NCBI GenBank assembly: GCA_032433765.1
Contig: JAVIAB010000051.1
Location: forward strand, 46,671,986-46,735,985
Length of the DNA stretch: 64,000 bases
From: Megaustenia siamemsis
Taxonomy: Eukaryota > Mollusca > Gastropoda > Stylommatophora > Ariophantidae
Direction of reading: 5' to 3'
The notes under the pieces are model-generated. The model was not told the DNA's origin. It made no database searches and worked only from the letters and a program-made list of their open reading frames with translations. Shown here in pieces: positions 43,535 through 55,655 of the stretch. A program made the position numbers and the translations under genes. Position 1 is the stretch's first letter. The number at the start of each line of letters is the position of its first letter.

Positions 43535-44445
43535 GGGAAATGTTTCAAAAAAATAAAATAAGGTGTTAGACAAGGTTGTGTGCTGTCACCAGATTTATTT
43601 AATATTTATATAGTAAGATTATTTTAAGATCCATAAGGGGCATACCTGGAATAACAATTGGAGGTCATAATATAAATAATCTGAGGTATGCTGATGATAC
43701 AGTCTTAATAGCTAAGAGTGAAAATGAGTTACAAGAAATGTTAGGCATTATAGTGAAGGAAAGCAAATATAAAGGACTCGGCCTTAACAGCAAAAAGACA
43801 GAAATAATGGTAGCTACAAAGAAAAAGACATCACCGCATACTATAATAAAAACAAGTGGAACAATATTAAAAAAGAAAAAGGAATTTAAATATCCTGGAA
43901 CAATGTTAACCTCAGATGGTAGATGCACAACATAGATGAGATGTAGAATGGCTATATCAAAAGCAGCTTTTTAAAAAAATGAGGAATATACTGTGCAATC
44001 CATTTTTGACAATAGAAACAAGAAAAAGAGTTCTTAAATATTAGGGAGAGCCAGTCTTAACATATGGATGTGAATCATGGACAATAAGACAAAATACAAG
44101 AAAATCACTGTAGGCTGGAGAAATGTGGTTTTACAGAAGAATGTTGAGAATACCATGCACAGCTAAGAAGAGTAATGAAAACGTTCTGAAAGAGGCCAAA
44201 GCAAAAAGACAGCTAATTTTCAAGATTAGGAAGAAACAATCATCATTTTAGAAGGGAACAATCGTGACAACAGGAAAAATTGAGGGACGAAAATATAGAG
44301 GGAAATAAAGAGAAAAGATACCATTTAGCTTAAGAGAATGGCTTGGCAAAAGGCCAACAACAGAAATGATGAATAAGTGTGGAGATCGAAAGTTGTGGAG
44401 AGACATGATCACTTACGCCAGCAGGCATTATGAGGATAACACAAA
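43535..44445 (+). pseudogene. LINE family B1, RT palm to 3' end
   Basis: Collinear with 29800-30746: QGVRQGCVLSP (43560), NNLRYADDTVLIA (43675), KYKGLGLNSKKTEIM, TSGTILKKKKEFKY, then thumb GCESWT-like and the C-terminal KLWRDMITYASR near 44390. Stops at 43933, a frameshift before YADD and others break it. 5'-truncated at the start of the palm. Identity to the 27650 copy is high by eye. Confidence 0.85.
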
Positions 44446-45190
44446 TTGATTATTTATTAGATGTGCACAAGCAAAGTCCTGAATAAATAACGTGAAAGTA
44501 CCATTGAGATTGCGTGCAGGTTCGACAACCCATATTTGATGGTTTCGGATCTTAACAATAGCCAAACAGGCTGGCCAAGCTTTATAGAAAATATGGATAC
44601 CTCATTGGCAGAGTTCACAATTAAAATAAACAACGAGGTCGATAGCAAATACTCTCTTTTTCAAGAGCTTCGGCTGGATTCTCTGAGATCCACCACTGCT
44701 GCTAACTTTAATCTCACGTGGTATTTTAGCTAAAAATCCTGCAGCATTATTGGTTGATGAAACTCAGCGTCTGCCTCACTCTTAAGGTTAATATTTGACA
44801 AACACTTGGATATTGCCTAATTAGATTTGGTTTCGTTAATAGTTTACTATGAGATTAATGCTAAATATTATAGAACTTTACCAACGACACCCACTGGTCT
44901 ATAAAGTCATAATGTATACATTAATACACTTTTAAGATTTAAGCCACAGCTTCCTCTAATCAAACTTAAAGCATCACAATAACTAAAAATAGATATAATT
45001 TATATTTCTGAAATAAGCAAAACAATTCAAGTATGATCGAAATAATTTACCTTCATCGATGTAGTAACTAGATAATGTATAAGTAAACATAGAATAGGAG
45101 ATTTTGTGTCATTACTTCATTATTTTATTCCTTACAATTATTCCTTGCTCTGCTTTCCACATTTAATTTGCAAAATATATATATATACCA
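44446..45190. other. No gene recognised
   Basis: The complementary 63- and 65-codon frames at 44457-44733 show no motif. The rest is AT-rich. Confidence 0.4.
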
Positions 45191-45202
45191 CTTGAGGGAA
45201 TA

Positions 45203-45450
45203 GGGAACCGCGATAGCTCAGTGGTTAGTGAACTGGACTACAAAGGACAAGAGGTAGGATTCGATCCCAACCGACGGCTGTTCACCCAGCCTTTAATGGG
45301 TACCGCACTTTGTTCTGGGAAAGTAAAGCGGCACGGGCGTAATACCGACTACATTACCCCAAAAATCATCTCCTGAAGGTCTGTACAATTTATGGTCACT
45401 AACACCATATTCCCTTGGCGAGACTGGGGTACTTTACTTTTTTTTTTAAT
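45203..45450 (+). mobile_element. SINE-1, full-length copy with 11-bp target duplication
   Basis: Head ACCGCGATAGCTCAGTGGTT, B box GATTCGATCCC near 45258, body GTTCTGGGAAAGTAAAGCGG, and a T-rich tail. TTGAGGGAATA is duplicated exactly at 45192-45202 and 45451-45461, defining the insertion. It lacks part of the CGCCACTTGGCG block (only CTTGGCGAGACTGGGG remains). Confidence 0.9.
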
Positions 45451-45479
45451 TTGAGGGAATATACCTTGAGGGAATTTTC

Positions 45480-45845
45480 TATAAGTGAAAGGAACTGGGA
45501 AAATGTGGCTGCAGATCGTAGCACTTGGAGAGCAAAAAAAAATTGCACCAACTTTCGAAACAGTGCTAATGTCAAATTCAGAAGACAAAAGGCCCAAAGG
45601 AAAGGAGACAAGGCCGGGTACCGCGTGTACACCTTGCTTGTTCTGTGGATGGATCTGTCTGTTTAGGATTGACAAATTCAGCCACGAGAAAAGATGTTCA
45701 GTCAAGCAGCACCCAGTAATTACCAACGACATTGTCTCGTTGTGTTGTGTTTGTGAGACACTAATGGTTTACAAAATTACTGATTTATTACGATTGTTTG
45801 CTACCAACCGTCTGTCAAGACGCCAAAAGCCATATATAATTTTGA
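45480..45845 (+). pseudogene. LINE family H C-terminus with zinc finger
   Basis: ENVAADRSTWRAKKNCTNF near 45498 fits the DRxxWR tail block. In another frame TACTPCLFCGWICLFRIDKF and SHEKRC (45625-45695) give the CxxC...H...C finger, and CCGTCTGTCAAGACGCCAAA near 45808 is the family 3' end, followed by a short TATATA. The frameshift between the two blocks shows decay. Confidence 0.75.
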
Positions 45846-45949
45846 CATGGTTTGTTCAAAAGGTCTGCAACACCTGTTCTTTCCATCTCTTCTTTGCAAT
45901 ATTGCAATATTGATCGCCTGTTAACAAGCTAAGTTAACCTTAGATTGTA

Positions 45950-46256
45950 TTTGTACAACAGAGGTGAGATACAGAATAGCTCAGACAAAAGCAGCTTTCC
46001 ACAATATGAGGAAGATACTATGCCATTTTTTGGCCATGTAATGAGAATGGAACAGCTGGAATATATTGTGTCAACTGGAAAAATTAATGGACGAAGAATT
46101 AGAGGGAAACAAAGAGAAAAGATAGCAGACAACTTAAGAGAATGGCTTGGCAGAAGATCAAAAACAGAAATGATAAATAGCTGTCGAGATCGAAAGTTGT
46201 GGAGAAACATGATCACCTAGTCCAGCAGGCATGGAACTTGATGATGATGATGATGA
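45950..46256 (+). pseudogene. LINE family B1 3' end with internal deletion
   Basis: AGAGGTGAGATACAGAATAG and AAGCAGCTTTCCACAATATG (RT thumb) join directly to TTTTTTGGCCATGTAATGAG (C-terminus), skipping about 250 bases present in the 27650 copy. Ends in (GAT)n at 46240-46256. A 91-codon frame (45945-46220) bridges the deletion. Confidence 0.8.
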
Positions 46257-47205
46257 TTCGCAAGTTTCAAAAGCTATCAGCCTGTTTGCTTTGCCACATC
46301 AGTAGGGAAGATGGAAATATGCGCGAAAACATATATATTAATGCGGACCTACGAAATTCATTTGCCTTTTCAGGGAATTTAAGAATTGCAAACTGCTGGG
46401 AAGTCACGTACCTATAGGTCTGTCCTGACTATGCTGTGATCGATTATTTAAATAATTAATTACATAGCAATACCTTTGCTTTAGTTTAAATGTTACACGT
46501 GCGAAATTGACATCCAAAACAAGATTAAATTGTTACTTCAAATTGACATGACATATAACTATTGTTTGAATATTTTATGTCATGTGACCACCCTATGGTT
46601 CAGCATACACTTATAATATTTGAGTTTTTTTCATAAATTTTTACAAGAAATTTGTTAAACAAAATTGAGCAAAATAAACAGAACCTGGCTGACTAATCAA
46701 ACTAACAGCTTTCATTGTATTATGTTAACCAGAAGCGCATGAAGATGATATTAAAATAACAGCAATAATGCACGGATGGAGTAAGCATTGTTATCACGAG
46801 TGTTATAATGAAGTTTGGTTAAATTATGCGTGATAGAGCGCATTTAGGAGGCATATTTATTTCCGATTGAAATATTTTTGTATTTGATAGATATAACTCT
46901 ACTAATGAAATCAGTTAATACATTTAACGAGTTAAAAGCACGTATTAGTCAGGCTGCGCATATAGCACGTTTATTTATTATAAATGCAGGAGGGAATTTG
47001 CATTCTTCGTTATTATTTATTCCAAGTTATGTTCTCTCCTTTGTGGCGGTAAAACGTTGTCGTGCTGTGATCGTGGGGTAGAGCAGTGCAATATGAATGA
47101 TTGTGATAGGCTTCACTTTCTACAAACATGTAGATTATTTATGAACATAGAGACTATCTACAAACACACAGATTATCAACAAGTATACAAATATAAACAT
47201 ACAGA
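46257..47205. other. No gene recognised
   Basis: AT-rich. A 67-codon frame at 46878-47081 has no motif. Confidence 0.4.
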
Positions 47206-47209
47206 GATT

Positions 47210-47572
47210 TTCTACTTCTTCTTCTTCCCTTCCTCATTTGCCTTTCAGCGTCGAGGGGAGGGGAGAAATAGTTTGCGATCTTTTGCTTTTTTGTTGGCCT
47301 CTGCTACTGTTATGTTTCCTAGTGTTTCTAATATTCCATCGCGTCATCTTTTTTGCGATCGGTCATTGCGTCTGGTGTTCTCGCAACGTTTATTGAAATC
47401 TCGTTGTGTTGTGTTTGTGTGATTCTGTCTTATAACGCGGCCAAACCATTTGTCTGTTGTTTCTTTATGTCTTCAATGGCGGGAATTATTTCTAGCTTTT
47501 ATCTCAGTTCTACATGTCTAATCTATCTCTCAGGCAACAACCTGTCATTCGTCTCAGACATTTCAAGTAGGT
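47210..47572 (-). pseudogene. Probable LINE C-terminal fragment, unassigned family
   Basis: On the minus strand KWFGRVIRQNH (near 47440) matches the WFGHVxR block found near the end of many LINE proteins, followed by basic sequence (REHQTQ, IAKKMTRWNIRN). Stops interrupt it, and it does not clearly fit families A-H. Confidence 0.45.
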
Positions 47573-47784
47573 AATTATTATTTTCATTATTATTATTCCA
47601 TTATCTACAAATATACAAAATATATAATTCTCTGATTCCACTATGTCTATAGGGCAGGCCCCCTTGGTGCTAACAAAACTTTCTTATATGGCTTTTGGTG
47701 GCAGTGCATTATTACCCATGTTGTGTATCATTACTAATCTGATGGTGTCATGGACTATGATAACGGGCTGAAAGAAATGGAAAT
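47573..47784. other. No feature recognised
   Basis: Short spacer; an ATT-rich run at 47577-47605. Confidence 0.35.
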
Positions 47785-48275
47785 AACAATGAACGCGTTC
47801 AATTCCTACACCGCATGGACGTTATGGTTACGGTTATGGTTAGTCGAAGGCTCCGGTATTGCAGAAAACGGATTAAAATACATAATTGCTCAACCGCCCG
47901 TGCCAGTTGAATCATCCGAATTCAAACTCATCTAATTGAAGGGTCCAAATAAAAGAAAGGTAGCTGCAGACGCCATTGTATCAGCTGCTACAGCACACGA
48001 CAAAAGACATAAAGCCAAGCGGTTCACTGAAAGTGAACGCAGCTAAATTGTGCTTCGTCATACAATATCATCATTCATCGTAAGCAATCGAAATATCAAA
48101 ACACGATCCGGATGAAAAACACAGCTCATGGTGTGTACAGCGAACTAAACTCAGTAGCTCCGACAGCAAGTCGAACTTGGAATATTAGGAAACTGTAACA
48201 AGGAACACTTTTAACACTAAGCCTCAATTGTTCATGCCGACTATCCGCCATATTGACCGGAAGTCCGCATGGGCG
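47785..48275 (+). repeat. Dispersed repeat F, copy 2
   Basis: Matches 10168-10595: AAGGCTCCGGTATTGCAGAA, AATTGCTCAACCGCCCGTGC, AAAGAAAGGTAGCTGC, CAGCTCATGGTGTGTACAGC, AACAAGGAACACTTTT, then CGACTATCCGCCATATTGAC. It extends slightly further right than the first copy appears to. Confidence 0.75.
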
Positions 48276-49105
48276 TACATCTTCCGACTTCACTATTGAC
48301 GTTTCTTTGGGAATGACTCTTCCCAAATATAGACTGTCCCACCGGGCTTTTTGGCACTGGTGCTCATATATTCCACAGGACTTTGTAGCCTTACCATTTA
48401 TTCTGTAAGAAACCTTCGAAAGGCAACGATGGTTTGGATCTTTCGTCGACATTTCAACCTGCAATATGACGAACCATTAGATTAGAAATCTCTCACTTTT
48501 ATTTTCTTTAATCTGGTTGGTTGGTTGCGTTCGCCCGATGACTAAAGTATTCTAGAGTATCATGGTAGACTAGAATATTCCTCTTCATCACCCGCCCGTA
48601 TAAGGACGTAGTGGGCGTGTCTGCGTTGTGTTGTGGTTTGCAGTATAACTGTTATATTTGCGCCTTTCGGCCCAACACATCCGACTTCAGCACGACGTTT
48701 TGAGTACCGGGTTGTCTTCCCGCCTCGATCCCTGCACGCTTGGCCAGACTAGGCAGGTTAGTCTGTTACTGGAGGCACCGCGGAGAGGTGGAGCAGGGTC
48801 TGGATGGTTTTGGTTCACCGTTTCTGGCGCAAGCCATCAGCTATGGGTCGCTGACAACTTTAATCTTAGCGTTCACCAGTGAAGTGAGCGTCGATGAGTT
48901 GTGTCCACAACAACAAAGCCCAACTATCTGCATCTAAAGACACAACATATCTGTCTCCAGCAATGTGTAGATTTTGCTTAACACAAATTTTGCCAGGGCA
49001 GCAGCAATTCTTGGCCAACTTTTCCCTTTTAACTGCCAATGATTATTTCATGCGCCTGAGTGTCACGGGACCTTCAGTTTTTCGCCGTTATTCGAGAGTG
49101 CTAGA
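48276..49105. other. GC-richer unassigned region
   Basis: 48590-48910 is GC-rich relative to the window (CGCCTTTCGGCCCAACAC, GGAGGCACCGCGGAGAGGTG). Overlapping frames at 48658-48937 include SGASHQLWVADNF but I recognise no family. It could be an element leader, a CpG-containing promoter or an exon. Confidence 0.35.
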
Positions 49106-49109
49106 CGGG

Positions 49110-49790
49110 AAATCTCACTATCCATAGACCAAGAAACGGAATATCTCACTATCCATAGACCAAGAAATGGAATATCTCACTATCCATAGACCAAGAAATG
49201 GAATATCTCACTATCCATAGACCAAGAAATGGAATATCTCACTATCCATAGACCAAGAAATGGAATATCTCACTATCCATAGACCAAGAAATGGAATATC
49301 TCACTATCCATAGACCAAGAAATGGAATATCTCACTATCCATAGACCAAGAAACGGAATATCTCACTATCCATAGACCAAGAAATGGAATATCTCACTAT
49401 CCATAGACCAAGAAACGGAATATCTCACTATCCATAGACCAAGAAATGGAATATCTCACTATCCATAGACCAAGAAATGGAATATCTCACTATCCATAGA
49501 CCAAGAAATGGAATATCTCACTATCCATAGACCAAGAAACGGAATATCTCACTATCCATAGACCAAGAAATGGAATATCTCACTATCCATAGACCAAGAA
49601 ACGGAATATCTCACTATCCATAGACCAAGAAATGGAATATCTCACTATCCATAGACCAAGAAACGGAATATCTCACTATCCATAGACCAAGAAATGGAAT
49701 ATCTCACTATCCATAGACCAAGAAATGGAATATCTCACTATCCATAGACCAAGAAATGGAACATCTCACTATCCATAGACCAAGAACCAG
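49110..49790. repeat. 31-bp tandem minisatellite, about 22 nearly identical copies
   Basis: Unit GGAATATCTCACTATCCATA plus GACCAAGAAAT. Across the array almost the only variable position is C or T in AAGAAA(C/T)GG. Read left to right the 21 junctions are C, six T, C, T, C, three T, C, T, C, T, C, three T. The near-identity implies recent expansion or ongoing homogenisation. Confidence 0.97.
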
Positions 49791-50440
<650 letters not shown>

Positions 50441-51012
50441 ATTTTCTTCGTTTTCTTCCTATTATCCTTTTTACCATTTCAAATACCGAAAGAGATAAGA
50501 AGTTTTAGCTCTTGCTCTTCTGGTGGCCTCAGCGATTAACACTTGACACTGATGCAGAGTTTCTTTAATTTTGTTACTTCAATGTATTATCTCTCTTGTG
50601 TCGTTCTTCTCTTTTTGAGTACGTCGAGTATAATATATCTTTAGGCATTCTCTCCAGGTAGGAAAACCAGTTTCTATTTGTTGCTTTGTCATGTAATTTA
50701 AAAATGACTCTTTGACAAAATCTATTATAAATTCGTTTGTGATTTTGTCTCTTTTGTACACTCAAACAGCCTTGCTGAAATATTTCATTTCTATATCATT
50801 TTATAGCTATTATTTGTTGTATATAGTCACTGTAGAAAAAAAGCACAAAAGATACATAATGCTTTCAACGGTTTTGTGGTTTTGTTTTTTTTTAGAAAAA
50901 AAAGGAATAATGATAAATCAATGACAGATAACGTCACCAGACACATTTCATTTAAAGAATATTAGCATACGATTAGAAAGTATTTACAATTATTATATAT
51001 GCATGCCATTCG

Positions 51013-51015
<3 letters not shown>
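50441..51015. other. No gene recognised
   Basis: The minus-strand frame at 50574-50765 (FPTWRECLKIYY in an overlapping frame) has no clear family. Confidence 0.35.
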
Positions 51016-51101
<86 letters not shown>

Positions 51102-51128
51102 TGTGAGTGTGTGTGTGTGTGTGTGTGT
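51016..51128. repeat. (GT)n microsatellite
   Basis: About 55 GT units with two GA interruptions. Confidence 0.97.
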
Positions 51129-52185
51129 ACACGTATAATTCTAAATATTTTTATGAAAGACGAGAGTAGTAAATTGCAGGCATCGATTTACATATCCCAT
51201 TGCTATTTGATTTGTCTCCTGGTTGTAACTTGTTTTTTGTTTGAAAAATTCATTACGTTCATTTCTTTAGTCAAAAATGAGACATTTCTTTAATCGTGAG
51301 AATCTGAAGCTATTCTGTCAGCATGCAAAGGATGCTGTTGTATCTGGCAAGAGTTTTAAGGCCAAATACAAACCAAGATTATTATACACAGAATGCGATT
51401 TGTCATATTTCTTTTGGTTTACATTATTGTGCATGTACAACCGTCGGTAACACGTCTTCGTTCAAAATACGTTATTCCTAATATAGTTGAAGTAATATTG
51501 TCGCGAGCATGAATAATTTAACCTCGTTTCCAGATAGTTTTCTGAAGCTGCATTTTGCTTGTGTAGCATATTTATTATAGGAATTGTGGTAGCTTTTACA
51601 AATACTGAATGATCGTTTTTGGAGATGTTTATTTGTGTAGAGTTTTGCACATTTAAGTATGAATGTCTTTATGTGCATATATATATATACGTGTGTGTGT
51701 CTGTGTGTGTACTAGGTAAACACACCGAAACGCATATACAGTACGTGTGGTGTGTTTGGGAGTAAGAATGGTAGCGAACCTTCGTTAAGCGAACCTCAAA
51801 TGGGAGTACGGCGTTTATGCACGTTTCTCTGTGATCACCGAAAGGTGCATGTTCTCGACATCATTACCATGTCAGCACGCCATAAAAGTTGAGTTTTTCT
51901 TTCAAGAAAACTATTTATGCGAGTTTTAAAATAAGTAAATATGCTCTTCTTGGAGTGGACTCCGACCACCTGGTTAGCAGCAGAACACGCAGATCCATTT
52001 CATAACAGCTGCTCGGATATTTGCTAAAGTATGTACCAAGTATGTCCAACAAATTCACTTACAAATTAAGATCAGTGTTTACTAATTAATATGAATGATG
52101 AAGTTTACAAAGCACAGTATTAATGAAAGAAAAAGCACACGAAATAATCCCTTCATGACTCGTGCGTTTCATACAGTGAATATGG
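51129..52185. other. No gene recognised
   Basis: AT-rich. Overlapping minus-strand frames at 51462-51678 have no motif, and a short GT run lies at 51690-51710. Confidence 0.4.
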
Positions 52186-52189
52186 TGTT

Positions 52190-52350
52190 ATTATTGAATT
52201 TTAGCAATTTAATTCCACGTCGGGTCCAATTTAATTTCCAAGGCAAATTCACTGGTACCCACATAAGGCGGTAGGAACTAGGAAGTCTTCTCTCTGATCT
52301 GAAACTGACCTCGGCGGACCAGTCCACTACCTGCTCTGTGGTATATCTAA
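52190..52350 (-). mobile_element. tRNA-like SINE, degenerate
   Basis: Minus strand: CACAGAGCAGGTAGTGGACT near 52343 resembles an A-box region and GAGGTCAGTTTCAGATCAG near 52310 a decayed B box. The body continues to CCTTGGAAATTAAATTGGAC. A poor consensus match, so tentative. Confidence 0.4.
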
Positions 52351-52584
52351 AGTTATAGTTCGTTTCTAAATGGTTTGCTCACGCTTGACTTCAAATAACT
52401 CCATAACCTTTACACACACAAACATGATTTTTTTACATTTGGTCTTATTTTTTCAATGTCCCAAAGTTGTCTAAAATGCAATATTGCAGATAGTGTCATT
52501 CACCTGCAACGACTAATTCCTTTGATCTTTTCGACAGATGCAGTCGACAGATCATGATATTGTTCAGAAGTCACAGTTCTTAGA

Positions 52585-53015
52585 ATGTTGATTGTAGAGC
52601 AGTGGAAAGGGCGCTGACATAGAGCATTAGTCAACGTGACTTCATTCCCACCTTAACGTTCTCCACGTGACCAAGATGCAAAATTAAATGAAAACCAGGC
52701 TCACTGAGCTGGGAAAGGTAAAATCTTAGATAACCACTCACTTCTCTAGAGGTAAAACATCGGTCCCTGAACAAGAAAGGCAAAAAGGTTTGAATCTCTC
52801 TATAGGCGGTGGAAATGTGTCACTTTTAATCAGTGGCTTCTACGTCGTTTTACTCTTTTTCCGTCTTTGGATAGTAGATCCATTGTTTAGCCCTCTCGGA
52901 TAACGGCAAAAAAGAGGTTTCCTTGTGCACATTAAAGAAGCCTTGGTAGTTATGAGTAGAAATTAATGAGCTCATGTTGCTACTGTCAGTACAAAATTGT
53001 TAAGTAATTGAAGAA
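52585..53015 (+). mobile_element. tRNA-like SINE (family K), long copy
   Basis: TAGAGCAGTGGAAAGGGCGC near 52595 and GACTTCATTCCCACC near 52639 correspond to A- and B-box regions with tRNA-like spacing. The 3' part, GATAACGGCAAAAAAGAGGT then CACATTAAAGAAGCCTTGG, is shared with 31135-31300. Confidence 0.55.
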
Positions 53016-54080
53016 GAAAAAGAAGTTGAAGAAGAAAAACATTGAGAAGTAGCACTCATTCCTCGCCTCCAAATGTGGTAAAGTTTACAACTTCACTACT
53101 CTGTGTTATTATTTGTTATTAGGCATCTTTTAGATTTTACCTACACGGTTCTGACGTCATTGATATTCACAATTAGTACAAGCGCTAAAAGGTTTAGCTT
53201 TGAGATGACTGTGTAACCAGTACTGAAACCTTCAATAAGAAAATACGTCTTGCTATATGCGTTTTTAAAAAGGCTGAGTATCAGTGAGGTTGTTATGAAT
53301 GCAGCCAGGTCAATCAAAATTATAATCATCGTCATCACTATCTCACAGCAATCTTTTCCAGCCTTTCATCTTTCAATATAATAATAAGTAACTTAATGCA
53401 GCATTTGCTCATTTGTAATAACAGTCTATCTAAATACACAGCAGTGCATTCTTTATTATATCATTTGTTGGCTCTATTAGTGTAATTTTCCAAAACGCTG
53501 TATTTTTCTTCTTTCTGTTAAACCTTAGCACGAAATTCAAATATGTGGCCTATATATAAAAAGCATTCTTTGTATTTGCTTTTGTAAGTTTAATTCTTGC
53601 GTTCTGCGATAGTTGTTGTTTTTTTATTCACGTTAAATACTTTTGTGGAATAGACTGTGGAAAACTTAGATGTAGATTTTGTTAAGTATTGTTGGTCTAA
53701 ATATGGATTAATGAATATTTAAAAGATACAATTCTTTAATATTTATTTTTATAGTGACGACAAAAGAAAATGAGTATGGGTATCATTGAGCTTTATTCAA
53801 CGATTTTTATGTAAGTCGTCTTTACTATATATTTTTATTATTTCCTTTTAGACAAAATATGCCTTTTAAAAAAGCAATTTATATTTGCCAATTTCGTTGC
53901 AAATAAAGTACGCCTGATGTCGTTTATGACTTTTATTGACGTGATATAGTTCGTTTGATTTCTTTATTTGATCGTTTTTTTTGTTTGTTGTTGTTGCAAT
54001 TGAAACAGGTTAGAGATATTAAAGTGCTTTATTGACACTATATGATCTATTCTGTTGTGTTTGTTTCATCATCATTCATC
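53016..54080. other. No gene recognised
   Basis: AT-rich. A hydrophobic 65-codon minus-strand frame at 53141-53338 is not assigned. Confidence 0.4.
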
Positions 54081-54081
54081 A

Positions 54082-54245
54082 ATATTATTATTCCTTTATA
54101 TTCCAAGTGGAGCATAGGACTTCAAAAAGAAACTCTCCAGTGGTTTATTTTTTGTGTGCTATTTTTTAACATGCCATAAGATTCCAAAATGTTTGACCTC
54201 GCCTTGCAATTTCGATATCCAGATTTCTTTGGTATTAGAAGCTTT
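54082..54245 (-). pseudogene. LINE family A 3' end with internal deletion
   Basis: TTCCAAGTGGAGCATAGGAC (54099) is the reversed CST end of family A. 54200-54235 (GCAATTTCGATATCCAGATT) resembles 43095-43130 from the RT thumb, so the middle is deleted. It lies just upstream of the MEGF-like exon. Confidence 0.55.
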
Positions 54246-54347
54246 AGAATGGTTATGTGATTGCCAACCCAGGGCATGTTTTGCAATTGTTTGGCTATTT
54301 TTGAAGGTCTATCCTATGTGGCAGCAGTTTATGCCTTTAATGTCTAG

Positions 54348-55080
54348 ACAATGACTGCACACGCACACAATTGAGAAGTGGAACCAATTCTGTTTACTGG
54401 CATCTGAACTTTGCTACGCACCAGACGACTCACACCATTCGAATCTATCATCGAGCTAGCATTATGATTCGGGTAAATAATGCCACTGTAAAGGCTTTCT
54501 CTGACAGTGGCGGTGTAGTGTTCCAGTATAATGATACATCATACCCAAATATTTCTGTGAATACAATTGTAGTCACCACACAAGCGACAATGGCACACAT
54601 TAAGATTGAGTTCTCATCGACCATTTCGCAGGCCGACATTGCACTGACTGTGTGTGAAGTGCAAACATTTACAGACACCTATGTTCTGGACGGGCCTTCT
54701 TGATCGTTTTGTGCAGTGTGTAGTGGGTGTTGCAAAGGCTGCAACGTCATAATCGGCACGTGTCACGGCATCTGTTCACATCAGATCTATGGACACGACT
54801 GCTCCGGGTCTTGTCTCAGTGTCTGTCCTTTTTGTGAGGAAAAATCTGGAAAATGCCCACAATGTAAACATCCTGGCTACACCTGTAATGACACTTGTCC
54901 CGATGGTAATTTTGGGCTACAGTGCAGACAGACGTGTTCTGATGGCTGTGACATCATATGTGACCCGGAAAGTGCAGACTGTACGTGCAAGGAAACGTAC
55001 TACAGGTCAGACTGCACTCTCAGATGTCCGGACAACTGTTTCAACGAAACCTGTGAACAGTTAATCGGGACCTGCATCTC
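54348..55080 (+). pseudogene. MEGF-like exon: galactose-binding-like module plus EGF repeats, one in-frame TGA
   Basis: One frame is open on both sides of a single TGA (54701-54703). The first part reads SVYWHLNFATHQTTHTIRIY then HRASIMIRVNN, ending IALTVCEVQTF, like the F5/8-type or fucolectin-like modules at the N-terminus of secreted or receptor MEGF proteins. The second part is cysteine-rich: CSGCCKGC, CHGICSHQIYGHDCSGSC, CNDTCPDGNFGLQCRQTC, CTCKETYYRSDCTLRC, with EGF/laminin-like spacing. TCTAG at 54343-54347 could be a splice acceptor, and CTCGTAAGT has a perfect donor at 55081. Such proteins bind glycans or cells at the surface; function here is unknown. The TGA makes it a pseudogene unless it is a sequencing error, a polymorphism or read through. 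No other exons were recognised. Confidence 0.65.
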
Positions 55081-55089
55081 GTAAGTCGA
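55081..55089 (+). promoter_or_regulatory. Candidate 5' splice site
   Basis: GTAAGT follows the last EGF-coding codons; the frame stops one base later (TAA within GTAAGT), as expected at an exon end. Confidence 0.5.
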
Positions 55090-55139
55090 TGATTCCCACG
55101 TTAAGAAGTGTCTGTCGACTACAACACACCCAAGCATAT

Positions 55140-55252
55140 GGATACCTTAATGTGTTTCTGTGCTAGACATGGTTCATTTCTTGGTGTTTTTCCGTGAAGA
55201 CATGGCTCATATCTTGATGTGTTTCTGTGCTAGTCATGGCTCATATCTTAGC

Positions 55253-55342
<90 letters not shown>

Positions 55343-55655
55343 GCCATGGATCATATCTTGGTGTGTGTCATGTTAGTCGTATCTCATATCTTGGTGTGTC
55401 CGTGTTAATCATGTCTCATATCTTTATGTGAGTCTGTGTTTAGTCATATCTCATATCTTGGTGTGTCCGTGTTAATCATATCTCATATCTTTATGTGAGT
55501 CTGTGTTTAGTCATATCTCATATCTTAGTGTGTATCTGTGTTAGTCACGTGTCATATCTTTGTGTGTGCATGTCTGGGCTAGTGATATCTCATATCTTTG
55601 TGTGCATGTTTATGTTAGTCATATCTCATATCTTTGTGTGTGCATGTCTGTGTAT
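55140..55655. repeat. ~38-bp minisatellite, locus 2, with (GT)n
   Basis: AGTCATATCTCATATCTT units separated by GTGTGTGTCTGTGTT. A (GT)n tract of about 45 units occupies 55251-55340. The right part is almost identical to 32865-32950. The array sits in the presumed intron after the MEGF-like exon and ends where repeat F copy 3 begins. Confidence 0.9.

Noticed and set aside
44457..44733. Complementary frames on both strands as a gene pair
   Set aside because: No motif, no repeat support; the overlap is best explained by chance absence of stops.
53141..53338. Membrane-protein exon (hydrophobic 65 codons)
   Set aside because: AT-rich DNA readily gives hydrophobic frames; no motif, splice signals or relatives were visible.
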